A stretch of DNA of 64,000 nt, taken from NCBI GenBank assembly GCA_016714785.1, contig JADKCC010000062.1, positions 62,001 to 126,000 of the forward strand, in the 5' to 3' direction. The position numbers were made by a program, and so were the translations under genes. The notes beneath the pieces are model-generated. The model searched no databases and was not told the origin of the DNA. It saw nothing but the letters and a program-made list of their open reading frames with translations. Positions within the stretch are counted from its first letter, which is position 1; each line of letters opens with the position of its first letter. Shown piece after piece: positions 17,589-27,090 of the stretch. The stretch comes from Saprospiraceae bacterium. GTDB taxonomy: Bacteria > Bacteroidota > Bacteroidia > Chitinophagales > Saprospiraceae.

Positions 17589-18008
17589 GTATGTAAATAG
17601 ATCATTAATGAGTCACTCCAAAAAGTCGGAAAATCAATAAACAGTCCTTGGTAGGACTTTTCAAATAATACAGATATTCAAATATCATCATTTATGTCGG
17701 GGCGTGGCTTTGTGATTTCCTATATGCCAAACATTTAAGATCACAGGACCACGTCCCAAAATAAAAGGATTGTAACTGATGGTTATGAAGATATCAGCGC
17801 ATTGTACCTTATTTTACTTTATCAATTTAGTATTTTTAAAAATTTGAGTTATAAAATGGGTTTCTCAGATGCAAACGTTTCTAACCAATAGAATTAGTGT
17901 TTTAATGGGAGAAAGGGAGTTCGGCAAGGCCGAACTCCCTTGCTCTCCCACTTTTCCTCATCAAACATCGTCATTTCGACCCACCTTGGTGGTGAGAAAA
18001 CTCATCAC
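17589..18008. other. Non-coding accessory DNA with two long hairpins and repeat borders
   Basis: No supported gene. GGGGCGTGGCTTTGTGAT (17699-17716) pairs imperfectly with 17740-17757. GGGAGTTCGGC and GCCGAACTCCC form a tight hairpin near 17917-17941, with GGGAG/CTCCC outer pairs. A roughly 55-base stretch at about 17815-17870, ending AAAATGGGTTTCTCA, returns at about 20080-20136. A GTCATTTCG...GGTGAGAAAAC motif at 17970-18000 returns at 20141-20170. Confidence 0.55.
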
Positions 18009-18387
18009 CGAATCAAATGTTACAACTCTGGAACTAAACTACGCGATCACGAAATCAAATGCTACAACTCTAGAACTAAATGTTACAACTCTCATCAGAA
18101 CTAAACTACGTGATGACGCAATCAAATGTTACAACTCTAGCACTAAACTACGCGATGACGAAATCAAACTACGTGATGAGCGAATCAAATGTTACAACTC
18201 TAGCACTAAACTACGTGATGACGAAATCAAACTACGTGATCACTGAATCAAATGTTACAACTCTAGCACTAAACTACGTGATGACGAAATCAAACTACGT
18301 GATGAGCGAATCAAATGTTACAACTCTAGCACTAAACTACGTGATCACGAAATCAAATTACGTGATCACTGAATCAAATGTTACAAC
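18009..18387. repeat. 63-bp tandem repeat, left part
   Basis: The unit is about 63 bp, built from GAATCAAATGTTACAACTCT, AGCACTAAACTACGTGATG and ACGAAATCAAACTACGTGATG blocks. It is most regular from 18182 to 18380 and more irregular before that. Because 63 is a multiple of three, long spurious frames run through it. The array continues at 19786, beyond the inserted IS element. Confidence 0.8.
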
Positions 18388-18431
18388 GGGAGTGTAGAAT
18401 ACTTTGTGTAAACTCCCAGGGGGAGTTAGGC

Positions 18432-18479
18432 TTTGGGACAAAGGGGGATTGCTATGGGGCAATCCCCCTTTGTCCCAAA
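18432..18479 (+). other. Long hairpin in the IS256 leader, copy 1
   Basis: A 21-bp perfect stem (18432-18452 with 18459-18479) and 6-base loop lie just inside the left end, upstream of a TATGTTTG -7 element (18487-18494) and the transposase ATG. Copy 2 keeps it as a perfect 52-bp palindrome with a compensatory G/C expansion. A role in blocking read-through transcription is a possibility. Confidence 0.8.
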
Positions 18480-18537
18480 AATTTTATATGTTTGCAGTGC
18501 TTACCCTGAACACATTTTTAACCTAACAACTTTTGCA

Positions 18538-19744
18538 ATGCAAAGTAACAACATTAATTTTGATTTGACATTTTTAAGAATGTAAAGGACATCAACGACT
18601 TCGAAGTCGCCATGAATGGTATTTACAAAATTGGTATTCAACACCTCCTCAACTCTGAGATGAGTCATTTGCTGGGGTATGACAAACATTCCATAAAAGG
18701 TAATAATTCCGGCAACTCCCGAAATGGTTCTTATGGGAAAAAGGTCAAGACAACTCAAGGCGAGATCGAAGTCCAGGTCCCTAGAGATCGTAATAGTGAA
18801 TTTGACCCCTTGGTACTCCCTAAAGGGCAAACCACAACGGCTAAGTAGAATCTGTCATCACTTCCCTTTACGCTAAAGGTATGAGTACTCAAGATGTAGC
18901 AGATCAAATCGAACAGATATACGGTTTTAACGTCTCTAAATCATTTGTTTCTGATATCACCAATAAGATGCTCCCTTCCATCCTAGAGTGGCAAAACAGG
19001 CCCTTAGAGCCCATTTATTACATCACCTGGATGGATTGTATTTGTTTCAAAATACGCCAAGATAACAAGGTGATCAATAAAAGTATCTATTTAGTTATTG
19101 GTCTGAAACCTGATGGATTTAAAGAGATCTTAGGCATTTGGATAGCCGAAACGGAGTCCGCATCATTTTGGCTCTCCGTACTCTCTGAATTAAAGGATCG
19201 TGGCGTAAAATCCATCTTAATTGCTTGTACGGACAACCTTACCGGCTTTACTAGTGCCATTCAAGCATCCTTCCCAGATACGGTAACTCAGCTCTGTATT
19301 GTCCACCAAATACGTAACTCAGTAAAGTTTGTACCATGGAAAGATAGAAAAATATTCATCGCCGATCTGAAGGAAGTTTATGGAGCTATTAATCTCCAAA
19401 GTGCCTTAGTCGCTTTTGAAAAATTCAAAACAAAATGGAACAGTAAATACAGTTATGCCATTAAAAGCTGGGAAAAAAATTGGGATAATCTCATCCCTTT
19501 ATTCAATTACCCGCCTGAATTAAGAAAAATAATGTACACCACCAATACAATCGAAGGGGTAAACCGAGCAATCAGAAAATTTACCAAAACAAAGACCATT
19601 TTTCCAAACGACCAGGCTGCTTTAAAATCAGTTTTTATGGCAATTGACCAAATTCAATCAAAATGGACAATGCCAATTCGTGATTTTGGTATCATTCATA
19701 ATCAAATTTCTATTATCTTTGATAATTTTTTAGAAAATGCCTAA
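18538..19744 (+). pseudogene. IS256-family (mutator-type) transposase, frameshifted
   Basis: The ancestral frame starts MQSNNINFD at 18538. Relative to copy 2, a 4-base loss near 18560 breaks the N-terminus. A missing A in GGCTAAG near 18841 breaks the frame again, where copy 2 has GGCTAAAGTAGAATC. Two open blocks remain: 18612-18848 (YDKHSIKGNNSGNSRNG, VQVPRDRNSEFDPLVLPKGQ) and 18881-19744. The second holds the catalytic region (YYITWMDCICFKIR, LIACTDNLTGFTSAIQ, IVHQIRNS, TTNTIEGVNRAIRKFTKTK with the last acidic residue). The intact protein would be about 400 residues, the family norm. Probably inactive unless the shifts are consensus errors. Confidence 0.9.
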
Positions 19745-19785
19745 TTTTTCTTCTCTTGAGTTTACACATTATTTTCTACACTCTC

Positions 19786-20361
19786 GTTACAACTCTAGCA
19801 CTAAACTACGTGATGACGAAATCAAATGTTACAACTCTTGAATCAAGTAACGTGATTAGCGAATCAAGTTCAACAACTCAGCTAGGCGTAGTTTGCAACT
19901 ACGTCTGTGTATTGCCATGGCTGTGCCGTAAATCAGCGACGTAATGAATAGTTTAAACGAAAGCCACATAACAAATCTAAAAGTTGTGTGGCTTTTGCTG
20001 TTTTACAACGCAGCAATATTTTCTGGATGAAATCCTTAAACTTCTTCTTAGCAAGGAAGGTGTCAGTCATTTTATTTCTATTTTGTCAAATTAGTATTTT
20101 CAAAAACATGAGACTAAAAATGGGTTTCTCATCAGCCTTGGTCATTTCGTATCACAGAGCGGTGAGAAAACATATTTTATTCAAATAGGTCAACGTAGAA
20201 CTAATGTTTGAATTTTCTTTACTTAATGCTAGAGTGTTGAGAAATTTATCAATTTATGCTTAGTTATATATGGTAATGAAATATTCAATTATTGAGTTGT
20301 GTATATCATGCCCACATTATTACCATCCCTTATGATAAGATTTCATATCTTTGAGCTTTAA
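19786..20361. other. Right remnant of the 63-bp repeat and non-coding border
   Basis: The first about 90 bases continue the tandem repeat. A terminator-like hairpin follows (19960-19996), then sequence resembling 17815-18000 (direct-repeat border). No gene is supported. Short frames here have no recognisable product. Confidence 0.6.
19960..19996 (+). terminator. Terminator-like hairpin
   Basis: AAAGCCACATAAC (19960-19972) pairs with GTTGTGTGGCTTT (19983-19995) with one wobble pair. Only a short T run follows, and no gene is close upstream. Confidence 0.4.
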
Positions 20362-21210
20362 ATGTTAATCAGTATGGTTCAGCTTGGACACAAAACATCC
20401 CTTAGAATCGTTAAAAAGACGGATTTTGGGTATTTTTTAGATGGTGGAGAGAGGGGAGAAATCCTTATGCCCAATAGGTATGTGACACCAGAAATGGTCA
20501 TAGATGATTATGTAGATGTTTTTGTTTTTTTGGATGGCGAAGAAAGGATAGTGGCCACTACAGAGACACCTTATGCGCAAGAAGGTGAATTCGGTTGGAT
20601 GAAGGTCAATAAAATTGAGACCGTTGGAGCTTTTCTAGATTGGGGCGTTAGTAAAGAGCTGTTGGTACCTTTCAGTGAGCAGAAGATAAAGATGGAAGAA
20701 GGTCGCTATTATCTAGTCTATGTATATCTCGATAAGTTGACTGATAGATTGGCCGCTACGATGAAAGTGGAAAAGTTTCTTGACAAATCTCCTTCAGATT
20801 ATAAAGTTAATGACCAAGTGGATCTTATAATTTGGACTGCAACAGAGGTTGGGTATAAAGCCATCATCAATGGAAAACATCAAGGTGTGATCTATAGGAA
20901 TGAAATTTTTAAACCCATACATACAGGCCAAAAGATGGTCGGCTATATTAAAAAAGTAAGAGAAGATGGTAAAATAGATCTCGCACTTGATCCATTGGGG
21001 TATGTCAAAATCGATGCCCAAGCCCAAAAGGTATTGGATTTACTCCATAAGTCTAAAGGAAAGTTGCCTTATAATGACAAAACTGATCCAGAAGTAATCT
21101 ATAAGATATTCGGAATGAGCAAAAAAGTGTTCAAACAAGCCATTGGTACCTTGTACAAACAAAAACAAATCACTATCACAGATCAAGGTATAGCGATAGT
21201 GGTGGAGTAA
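20362..21210 (+). CDS. CvfB-like S1-domain RNA-binding protein
   Basis: The 282-residue protein resembles the CvfB/YitL family: tandem S1-like OB folds then a C-terminal winged helix. The first OB segment is LRIVKKTDFGYFLDGGERGEILMPNRYV, the second KVNKIETVGAFLDWGVSKELLVPFSEQ. A third weaker one spans VGYKAIINGKHQGVIYRNEI, and the winged helix covers DPEVIYKIFGMSKKVFKQAIGTLYKQ to ITDQGIAIV. CvfB proteins bind RNA and affect virulence-gene expression in staphylococci; the role here is unknown. The ATG at 20362 or 20374 (MVQLGHKTSL) is possible. The second fits family starts slightly better. Confidence 0.85.
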   Translation: MLISMVQLGHKTSLRIVKKTDFGYFLDGGERGEILMPNRYVTPEMVIDDYVDVFVFLDGEERIVATTETPYAQEGEFGWMKVNKIETVGAFLDWGVSKELLVPFSEQKIKMEEGRYYLVYVYLDKLTDRLAATMKVEKFLDKSPSDYKVNDQVDLIIWTATEVGYKAIINGKHQGVIYRNEIFKPIHTGQKMVGYIKKVREDGKIDLALDPLGYVKIDAQAQKVLDLLHKSKGKLPYNDKTDPEVIYKIFGMSKKVFKQAIGTLYKQKQITITDQGIAIVVE

Positions 21211-21452
21211 TGTTACTTTGGGATATGTGAAATCAATAGTTTTCAATAAGCACAAAAGGTTGAATGGGGAATAAACACGCATGAAGTCAGTGGCTATTTG
21301 ATTGGCTTAATAGGCTATAGTGCTTGAATAATACCTTGTTTCACCCAAGATTTACCATAAAAGTAGGGAAATATATACGAAAAAGTAGGATTAATTATAA
21401 TGTACTTTCCTTGAAAAAGAATACCAACTTTGTATAAGTAATCTTTCCCTTA

Positions 21453-21770
21453 TTATTTTGGTGCTTTTGCTTTGGTGTATTGATCTGTCATTTCTTTAGA
21501 TATGGCAGAAGGCACCACTTTTATGAAGGTTTTATTGTCTAACTCTAGTGTTATCGAGTGTTCGTCAATTTTGTTGATTTGACCTATGATGCCACTTGCT
21601 GTTACTATTTCATCTCCTTTTTTTAGTTCAGCTGTAAAAACACCTTGTTCTTTTGTTTTTTTTACCTGCGGTCTGATAAAAAAGAAATAGAAAAATGCCA
21701 ACATTAAAGCTGGAAATATAAATCCTAGTGCATTGTTACTAGAAGATTGAAGGGCGAAAGTCAATAACAT
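21453..21770 (-). CDS. yajC: Preprotein translocase subunit YajC
   Basis: A small single-pass membrane protein of the SecDF-YajC complex that assists Sec-dependent export. One membrane segment, FIFPALMLAFFYFFFIRPQ, is followed by the family signature KKTKEQ...LKKGDEIVTASGIIGQI and a short basic tail. The open frame reaches a TTG at 21797, but the ATG at 21770 (MLLTFALQSS) gives a normal length of 105 residues. It is divergent from the sigma-factor gene and not next to secDF. Confidence 0.93.
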   Translation of the reverse strand: MLLTFALQSSSNNALGFIFPALMLAFFYFFFIRPQVKKTKEQGVFTAELKKGDEIVTASGIIGQINKIDEHSITLELDNKTFIKVVPSAISKEMTDQYTKAKAPK

Positions 21771-21871
21771 TTGTGCGTAAAATTGATTAGGTGGCAAAGA
21801 TATGGTTAAAAAATGGAAATAAGTTTTAACTTTGGCAGTAATTAATAGTCTAAAGCGAAATATTTGTATTT

Positions 21872-22441
21872 ATGGATGATTTGATGTTGTGGATGCAACT
21901 GAAAAAGGGGGAACATCAGGCTCTGAAAAAGATTTATGATCAAAATATAAGGAACCTAGAAAACTATGCTTTAAAGTTTACTCCCGACAGTAATTTGGTA
22001 GAAGATACTATTCATGATATTTTTGTACAAATATGGCAGAAAAGAGAGACATTGGGAGACACTGACTCTATCATAAAATACCTTTGTGTCACTTTAAGGC
22101 GTGAAATTATCAGGCGGATTGGCAAGGCACAGAATATTGTAGGGTTAGAACATTCAGATCATAAGGAGTTGGATTTTACCCTATCTATAGAGGATGCAAT
22201 CATTCAGGGGGAACGTGCTGATATGAATTCGAAAAAACTTCAAGAGGCACTTAAGTCATTAAGCTCTAGACAAAAAGAAGCGATTTTTTTGAGATATTAT
22301 GAGTCAATGGAGTATGAAGATATATGTTCGGTCATGGATATCAGCTACCAATCTGTCCGTAATCTCATCTCAAAGGGTATCATAGAGTTAAGAAATCAAT
22401 TTACAATTTGGATTTTTGTCGTATTTTTTCTAAACCATTAA
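21872..22441 (+). CDS. ECF-family RNA polymerase sigma factor
   Basis: The 189-residue protein has sigma region 2 (LVEDTIHDIFVQIWQKRE) and region 4 (ALKSLSSRQKEAIFLRYYESMEYEDICSVMDISYQSVRNLISKGI), with no regions 1 or 3. The C-terminus is unusually hydrophobic (TIWIFVVFFLNH), and might touch the membrane. It is followed by a FecR anti-sigma gene and a TonB-dependent receptor. This is the classic cell-surface signalling cassette in which ligand binding outside releases the sigma factor. Confidence 0.93.
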   Translation: MDDLMLWMQLKKGEHQALKKIYDQNIRNLENYALKFTPDSNLVEDTIHDIFVQIWQKRETLGDTDSIIKYLCVTLRREIIRRIGKAQNIVGLEHSDHKELDFTLSIEDAIIQGERADMNSKKLQEALKSLSSRQKEAIFLRYYESMEYEDICSVMDISYQSVRNLISKGIIELRNQFTIWIFVVFFLNH

Positions 22442-22511
22442 AATTTAATGAATTAAATAGAGTACAACCTCAATATTTTGTACTTTTATAAATATAAAAT
22501 CCTTTTCGCGT

Positions 22512-23492
22512 ATGGCACATGAAGATTTACACAAATTTCAACAAGATTTAATACAAGATAGCTCATTCATAGCATGGGTAAAATCCGAATTTGATATAGA
22601 CAATGACAGATGGTCTGTTTTTATTGATGAGCATATAGAAAAAATGGATGAGATCAATAATGCAATTAGATTTGTAGTAGCTTTGGATTTTCATGATGAA
22701 AACAAAATTGATACCAAAGCACTATGGAGTAAAATAGAATCTGAGACTAAACCTGATATTAAATCAGCGAAAATTGTCAAATTTAAACCATGGAAGATGG
22801 TAGCGGCTATTGCTTCAATTGCTGTTGCGATATTATTGATATTCAAACCATTATCCCATGGAGATTACCTGAAAACTTATAAAGCAAGTATTACGCAGAG
22901 AATAAAAGAACCATTTCCTGACGGATCTGCAGTGACACTCAATCCAGGTAGTGAGGTTACTTTTAATTCTAAAAAATGGGAGCAGGAAAGAAGGGTTTCA
23001 CTCAAAGGGTTAGCATTTTTTGAAGTTAGGAAAGGAGCATCTTTTGTTGTAGAAACTGACAAGGGCAAAATAACTGTATTAGGCACAAGTTTTAGTGTGG
23101 ATACAAGAAATCAGCATTTTGAAGTAATTTGTAAAACGGGTAAAGTATCTGTCTTGAGTAGTTTTGGCCAAGAGACGATATTGGAACCAGGAGGCGTTGC
23201 CACTTTGATAGGTGAACATCTGCATACACAAACCAGACCAGAAGGAGCCATCGGCCTCGTATCTTGGTTGGATGGCACCTTTACTTTTAATGATGTAGAT
23301 TATGGTGAAGTCATCGAGGAAATCGAAAATCAATATGGTGTAAAAGTGAATATGGAAGCTAGTTTATATACTTTAAAATATACAGGATTTTTCAAAAACA
23401 ATCATTTGAATGATGCATTGTTTTCTATAACCTGGCCCCTAAAACTCAAGTATAGTATCAAAGGCACCGAAGTATTTATTGTTAAAGAATGA
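22512..23492 (+). CDS. FecR-family anti-sigma factor
   Basis: A cytoplasmic N-terminal region that should hold the sigma factor is followed by one membrane span (WKMVAAIASIAVAILLIF, about 97-114). The periplasmic FecR domain has FPDGSAVTLNPGSEVTFN, VSLKGLAFFEV and VLGTSFSVDTR, and the C-terminal DUF4974-like segment is WLDGTFTFNDVDYGEVIEEIE. The 326-residue length is typical. It lies 70 bases after the sigma gene and 20 bases before the receptor gene, consistent with one operon. Confidence 0.93.
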   Translation: MAHEDLHKFQQDLIQDSSFIAWVKSEFDIDNDRWSVFIDEHIEKMDEINNAIRFVVALDFHDENKIDTKALWSKIESETKPDIKSAKIVKFKPWKMVAAIASIAVAILLIFKPLSHGDYLKTYKASITQRIKEPFPDGSAVTLNPGSEVTFNSKKWEQERRVSLKGLAFFEVRKGASFVVETDKGKITVLGTSFSVDTRNQHFEVICKTGKVSVLSSFGQETILEPGGVATLIGEHLHTQTRPEGAIGLVSWLDGTFTFNDVDYGEVIEEIENQYGVKVNMEASLYTLKYTGFFKNNHLNDALFSITWPLKLKYSIKGTEVFIVKE

Positions 23493-23512
23493 AATAGGAT
23501 CTTATTAGACAG

Positions 23513-26152
23513 TTGAATTTTTTTACACATTGTTTTTGCATCATTATTTTATTGGCATTGACCAATAAATCAGATTTGTCTGCGCAAAAGCGTGAAGAAA
23601 AAATATTTGTAATACCTCCAAAAGCCAACTGTGCTGAAGCACTCGAACTTTTCAAAACGCACTTTAATGTTTTGCTTGCTTACAATCCAGCCTTGTCGTC
23701 TGTCCCTTCCATAGGTCAAAAGACTTTGAGGGCTAAAACTTATGCTGAGCTATTTGCAAAATTGTGTTTATCGTTTTCTTTAGAATATATCATTCACCAA
23801 GATGATACCTATTTAGTAAGGTCAAATTTTGATGATATTGTTGCTTCCGACAGTTATGTAATGCACATCAATATTATAGATGAGTTGTCAGGCAAACCTA
23901 TAGAATTTGCAACGGTGTATGATCCATCTAAAAAATATTTTGGATTTACAGATGAGTACGGAGATTGTTTTATAAGAATGCCTAAACAATTAAAAGGTAC
24001 AAAACTATTCGTGCACTCACTGGCGCATTATGATAAAGAAGTCTCCATCCCGAATGATGCTCTTTTTAAAAATGTAAAATTGAGTGCTGATCCCATCAAA
24101 ATTATACCTGTTACCATCAGTTCCATCAAACGGAAGCTGAGTTTTATCAAACAGCAAGGTATATTTATTGACTCTGCCATGATACAACAACTCAGTAATA
24201 GTTCGGTTTTCAACAATGATGTACTTAGGACCGTGCAAATGTTGCCTGGTATCAACAACACAAATGATGCCAGCGCATCTGTAAGAATAAGAGGTGCCAA
24301 CGAAGAAGCCACATTGTTGATGTTGGATAATATGCCGATTTATAAAGCAGATCATTTCTATGGCATTTTCGGAACTTTTAATAGTTTTTATGTAAACGAT
24401 TACACCTTGTTTAAAAATAATATTCCAGTAGAATATGGAGGTAGAATAAGTGGTATGCTGCGAATGAATAGCAGTTCAAATGCGACAAAGCCTCAACTAA
24501 AATTGGATGCTAATTTGCTCAATACCAGCCTTATGGCAGATATTCCCCTAAGCAAACATCTGTTGTGGAAAATGGCAGGAAGGACTACTTATACCGATTT
24601 GGTCAAAACTGAATTATATGACTTGAGTCAACGAGAGCGTTTGGCAAGCGATCCAAAATCACAGAGCTTGATTGTATCTAGGCCTTCTTTCAATTTTAAA
24701 GATTTTAATACACGATTGGTGTTCAATAAGGGCAAGCATTCATTGGATTTTAATAGTTTCCTTAGTGGAGATTTGTTTAAAGACCAGTACAATATTTCTT
24801 TTAAAATCAAACAAAATACTATAAATGAAGAATTTTTCAAACAAGAAACCACTTGGAATAATCAAGCATTTGGTGTCAACTATAGTTTTACGGGTGATGC
24901 CATTGTTTTTAAAAGTAACATTTATGCCACTGAATTTAAAAGTGCATATAACATCAATAGCACGCTTACAAGGAAAGAACCTGGCGGATTGGTCAGAGAT
25001 TCTGTAGCTATACTAAATCAAAATAAGATTGAGGACCTTGGTGGTAAAGCATCCGTCAAAGTTAACGCATGGAAAGGATTGGAGCTTGGTGTGGAGCATA
25101 TCATCCACAATAATGCTTTGTTGATAGAAAACGATGTAAATACTATTTTTGAGATCAATAAGTCGGCAAGTATATCATCTATGTTTGCGACGATGGATTT
25201 TGGACATAAAACCAAATTGTATTTTGTACCTGCATTGAGAAGTAGTTATGTACATTTTTTGAACAAAGCTTATGTCTTGCCGCAATTTTATTTGAGTTAT
25301 GCATTATCGTCATCTTCTACAGTAAAGGCATCAGCAGGGAGACATCTACAAGTTGTTAGGCTATTTGAACATGAAAATCCATTGGGCCAACGACAACAAT
25401 TTTTTGCTTTGAGCAATGGGAAAAATATCCCTGTCGGTATTGGGCAGAACTATATGATTGGCTCTTGGTGGTCATCAGGTCTGTGGACATTAGATTTCGA
25501 AGCATATTTTAGATGGATGGACGGAGCAATCACTCACGCTACCAATATTCCGGGCTTAAGATTGCCAAGCAATATGGTATCTCCTTCATCTTTTAGATTG
25601 TTCACAGGTGAGAGCAAAGTCAAAGGAGCGGATTTTAGCCTTATCTATGATAATGAGAGTGTGTTTAGTATGCTTACTTACACTTTGAGCCAATCAGTAA
25701 ATCGGTTTGTTGGCATATTTAATCAACAATTTTTTGCAGCTCCCGAAGATAGTAGGCATCAGATAAAGTTTTTTAATGCTTTTACTTGGCGCAATTTATC
25801 TTTTTCACTCAATTATGTAGGAGCGACAGGAAGGCCATATCTTGATCTTTCGGGTTTGGATAATAAAGTGGACAGAAGAAATCTGGATTTGGACAAATAC
25901 ATTAAAACATTGCGAAATTACCACAGGATAGATTTTGGGTTACAGTATAAATTTAAACTAGCTGGACAAGGAAGTAAAATAGGATTTTCAGTATTTAATG
26001 TTTTGGATAGAGCTAATGTCAAATATCTTCAGTTTGTACACCAACTGCCACCACTACCAGGTAGCCAAAATACGCAAAACACCGTGCTAGGCTCTGAAGT
26101 CACTCAATTGGGAAGAACATTTAATGTTAGCTTTTCTTTGGAAATAAAGTAA
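23513..26152 (+). CDS. TonB-dependent outer-membrane receptor with N-terminal signalling domain
   Basis: After a signal peptide ending DLSAQ comes an STN/secretin-like domain (about 30-105). A carboxypeptidase-regulatory-like domain follows (INIIDELSGKPIEFATVYD). The plug has NDVLRTVQMLPGINNTNDASASVRIRG, and the beta-barrel runs to a C-terminal Phe-containing strand (TFNVSFSLEIK). The STN domain contacts FecR, so this receptor should both import and signal. The ligand is unknown. The start is a TTG at 23513: an in-frame TAG at 23495 and the absence of any upstream ATG leave no better choice. Size 879 residues. Confidence 0.9.
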   Translation: MNFFTHCFCIIILLALTNKSDLSAQKREEKIFVIPPKANCAEALELFKTHFNVLLAYNPALSSVPSIGQKTLRAKTYAELFAKLCLSFSLEYIIHQDDTYLVRSNFDDIVASDSYVMHINIIDELSGKPIEFATVYDPSKKYFGFTDEYGDCFIRMPKQLKGTKLFVHSLAHYDKEVSIPNDALFKNVKLSADPIKIIPVTISSIKRKLSFIKQQGIFIDSAMIQQLSNSSVFNNDVLRTVQMLPGINNTNDASASVRIRGANEEATLLMLDNMPIYKADHFYGIFGTFNSFYVNDYTLFKNNIPVEYGGRISGMLRMNSSSNATKPQLKLDANLLNTSLMADIPLSKHLLWKMAGRTTYTDLVKTELYDLSQRERLASDPKSQSLIVSRPSFNFKDFNTRLVFNKGKHSLDFNSFLSGDLFKDQYNISFKIKQNTINEEFFKQETTWNNQAFGVNYSFTGDAIVFKSNIYATEFKSAYNINSTLTRKEPGGLVRDSVAILNQNKIEDLGGKASVKVNAWKGLELGVEHIIHNNALLIENDVNTIFEINKSASISSMFATMDFGHKTKLYFVPALRSSYVHFLNKAYVLPQFYLSYALSSSSTVKASAGRHLQVVRLFEHENPLGQRQQFFALSNGKNIPVGIGQNYMIGSWWSSGLWTLDFEAYFRWMDGAITHATNIPGLRLPSNMVSPSSFRLFTGESKVKGADFSLIYDNESVFSMLTYTLSQSVNRFVGIFNQQFFAAPEDSRHQIKFFNAFTWRNLSFSLNYVGATGRPYLDLSGLDNKVDRRNLDLDKYIKTLRNYHRIDFGLQYKFKLAGQGSKIGFSVFNVLDRANVKYLQFVHQLPPLPGSQNTQNTVLGSEVTQLGRTFNVSFSLEIK

Positions 26153-26480
26153 CAATTGTCTTTAGCTACATCTCTTTATTAGCTTTCGAAATAATGACTT
26201 TTTAGTTCTAGAATAAAATATATCTACCTATTGTATAACTTTATTGGTAAAAAATGTGTTAATTTGTCTTTTACAACATTGAAATCCCTTAGTTCAAGTA
26301 AGCGTCAGGATTTAGTTTGATCTACCAATTATAAATTTACTAACATTTAGAGATTTAGTTTTTTTTGGAGTAGATCACTTATGACCTAGAGCTGCTATCT
26401 AACGAATTAGTGTTTGAATCATTGGATATGAAACTTTATATTAAAATAGTTTCAAGATGTTAGGATAAAGATATAGTCTT
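26153..26480. other. AT-rich intergenic region
   Basis: I see no gene, clear hairpin or repeat in these 328 bases. Confidence 0.5.
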
Positions 26481-26960
26481 ATGAGATTTATTAAAAGAAT
26501 ATGGATAGTATTAGTATTGTTGTTTCCATTTGTTGCAATAAATCAGGATGTCCTCAGTCCTAGTGCATATAAAAGAAAGCAAATATTGTGGGAAGGAGAG
26601 AAATATCTAGGCATGAGGTATCGTAGCAAAGTTGGTAAAAATATATTTGATTGTTCAGGGTATGTGAAATTTTTAATGTCGGTTGTAGGTAAAAATGTAA
26701 CAAGGAGTTCTGTATCTCAAATTCATGATGGAAAACGAGTCAAAGAACTAAAAGATGCCCGCCCTGGAGATATTTTGGTATTTAGAGGTAGAAATCCTCG
26801 TAATAATAGACCAGGCCATGTAGGGTTAGCCCATCACTGGAGCAATGACACCTTATATTTTATCCACTCATCAGTAGCCAAAGGCATCACTTATGACCAC
26901 ATTTATGATCCATATTATGCTAAAAGATTTTTGCAAGTCAGAGATGTAATTGGTGATTAA
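26481..26960 (+). CDS. NlpC/P60-family (C40) cell-wall peptidase
   Basis: The 159-residue exported enzyme has a hydrophobic N-terminus (about 5-21) and an NlpC/P60 catalytic fold. The nucleophile is in FDCSGYVKF (Cys58), the catalytic His in PGHVGLAHHW (His113), and DARPGDILVFRG is the characteristic strand between them. Relatives cleave peptidoglycan stem peptides, usually between D-Glu and the diamino acid. There is no separate binding domain, so it is a minimal version. It lies alone between an AT-rich gap and an IS element. Confidence 0.9.
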   Translation: MRFIKRIWIVLVLLFPFVAINQDVLSPSAYKRKQILWEGEKYLGMRYRSKVGKNIFDCSGYVKFLMSVVGKNVTRSSVSQIHDGKRVKELKDARPGDILVFRGRNPRNNRPGHVGLAHHWSNDTLYFIHSSVAKGITYDHIYDPYYAKRFLQVRDVIGD

Positions 26961-27090
26961 TGGGATGTTAGAGTATCAGTAATAAGGAAGTCAACTCCGA
27001 AATGCAAAAAAATAGGGTGCATTTCATTTTTTCGCAAATAAATAAAAAAGAAGTATTAACTTTGCGCTAGAACCAATAAAAAATATCATC

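Larger units (their letters stand above)
18388..19785 (+). mobile_element. IS256-family insertion sequence, copy 1
   Basis: The 1398-bp element has imperfect terminal inverted repeats. The left end is GGGAGTGTAGAATACTTTG, and the right end read inward is GAGAGTGTAGAAAATAATG, then GTGTAAACTC in both. It is flanked by a perfect 8-bp target duplication, GTTACAAC (18380-18387 and 19786-19793), the size typical of IS256. Removing the element and one duplicate restores the 63-bp repeat. The leader carries a 21-bp hairpin. Confidence 0.95.

Noticed and set aside
18009..18387. CRISPR array or repeat-protein gene
   Set aside because: There are no unique spacers. The open frames exist only because the period is a multiple of three, and they lack a start context or signal peptide.
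19756..20188. Two short frames right of IS256 copy 1
   Set aside because: One runs through the IS end and tandem repeat, the other through a hairpin and dispersed-repeat sequence. Neither shows a domain or a start context.
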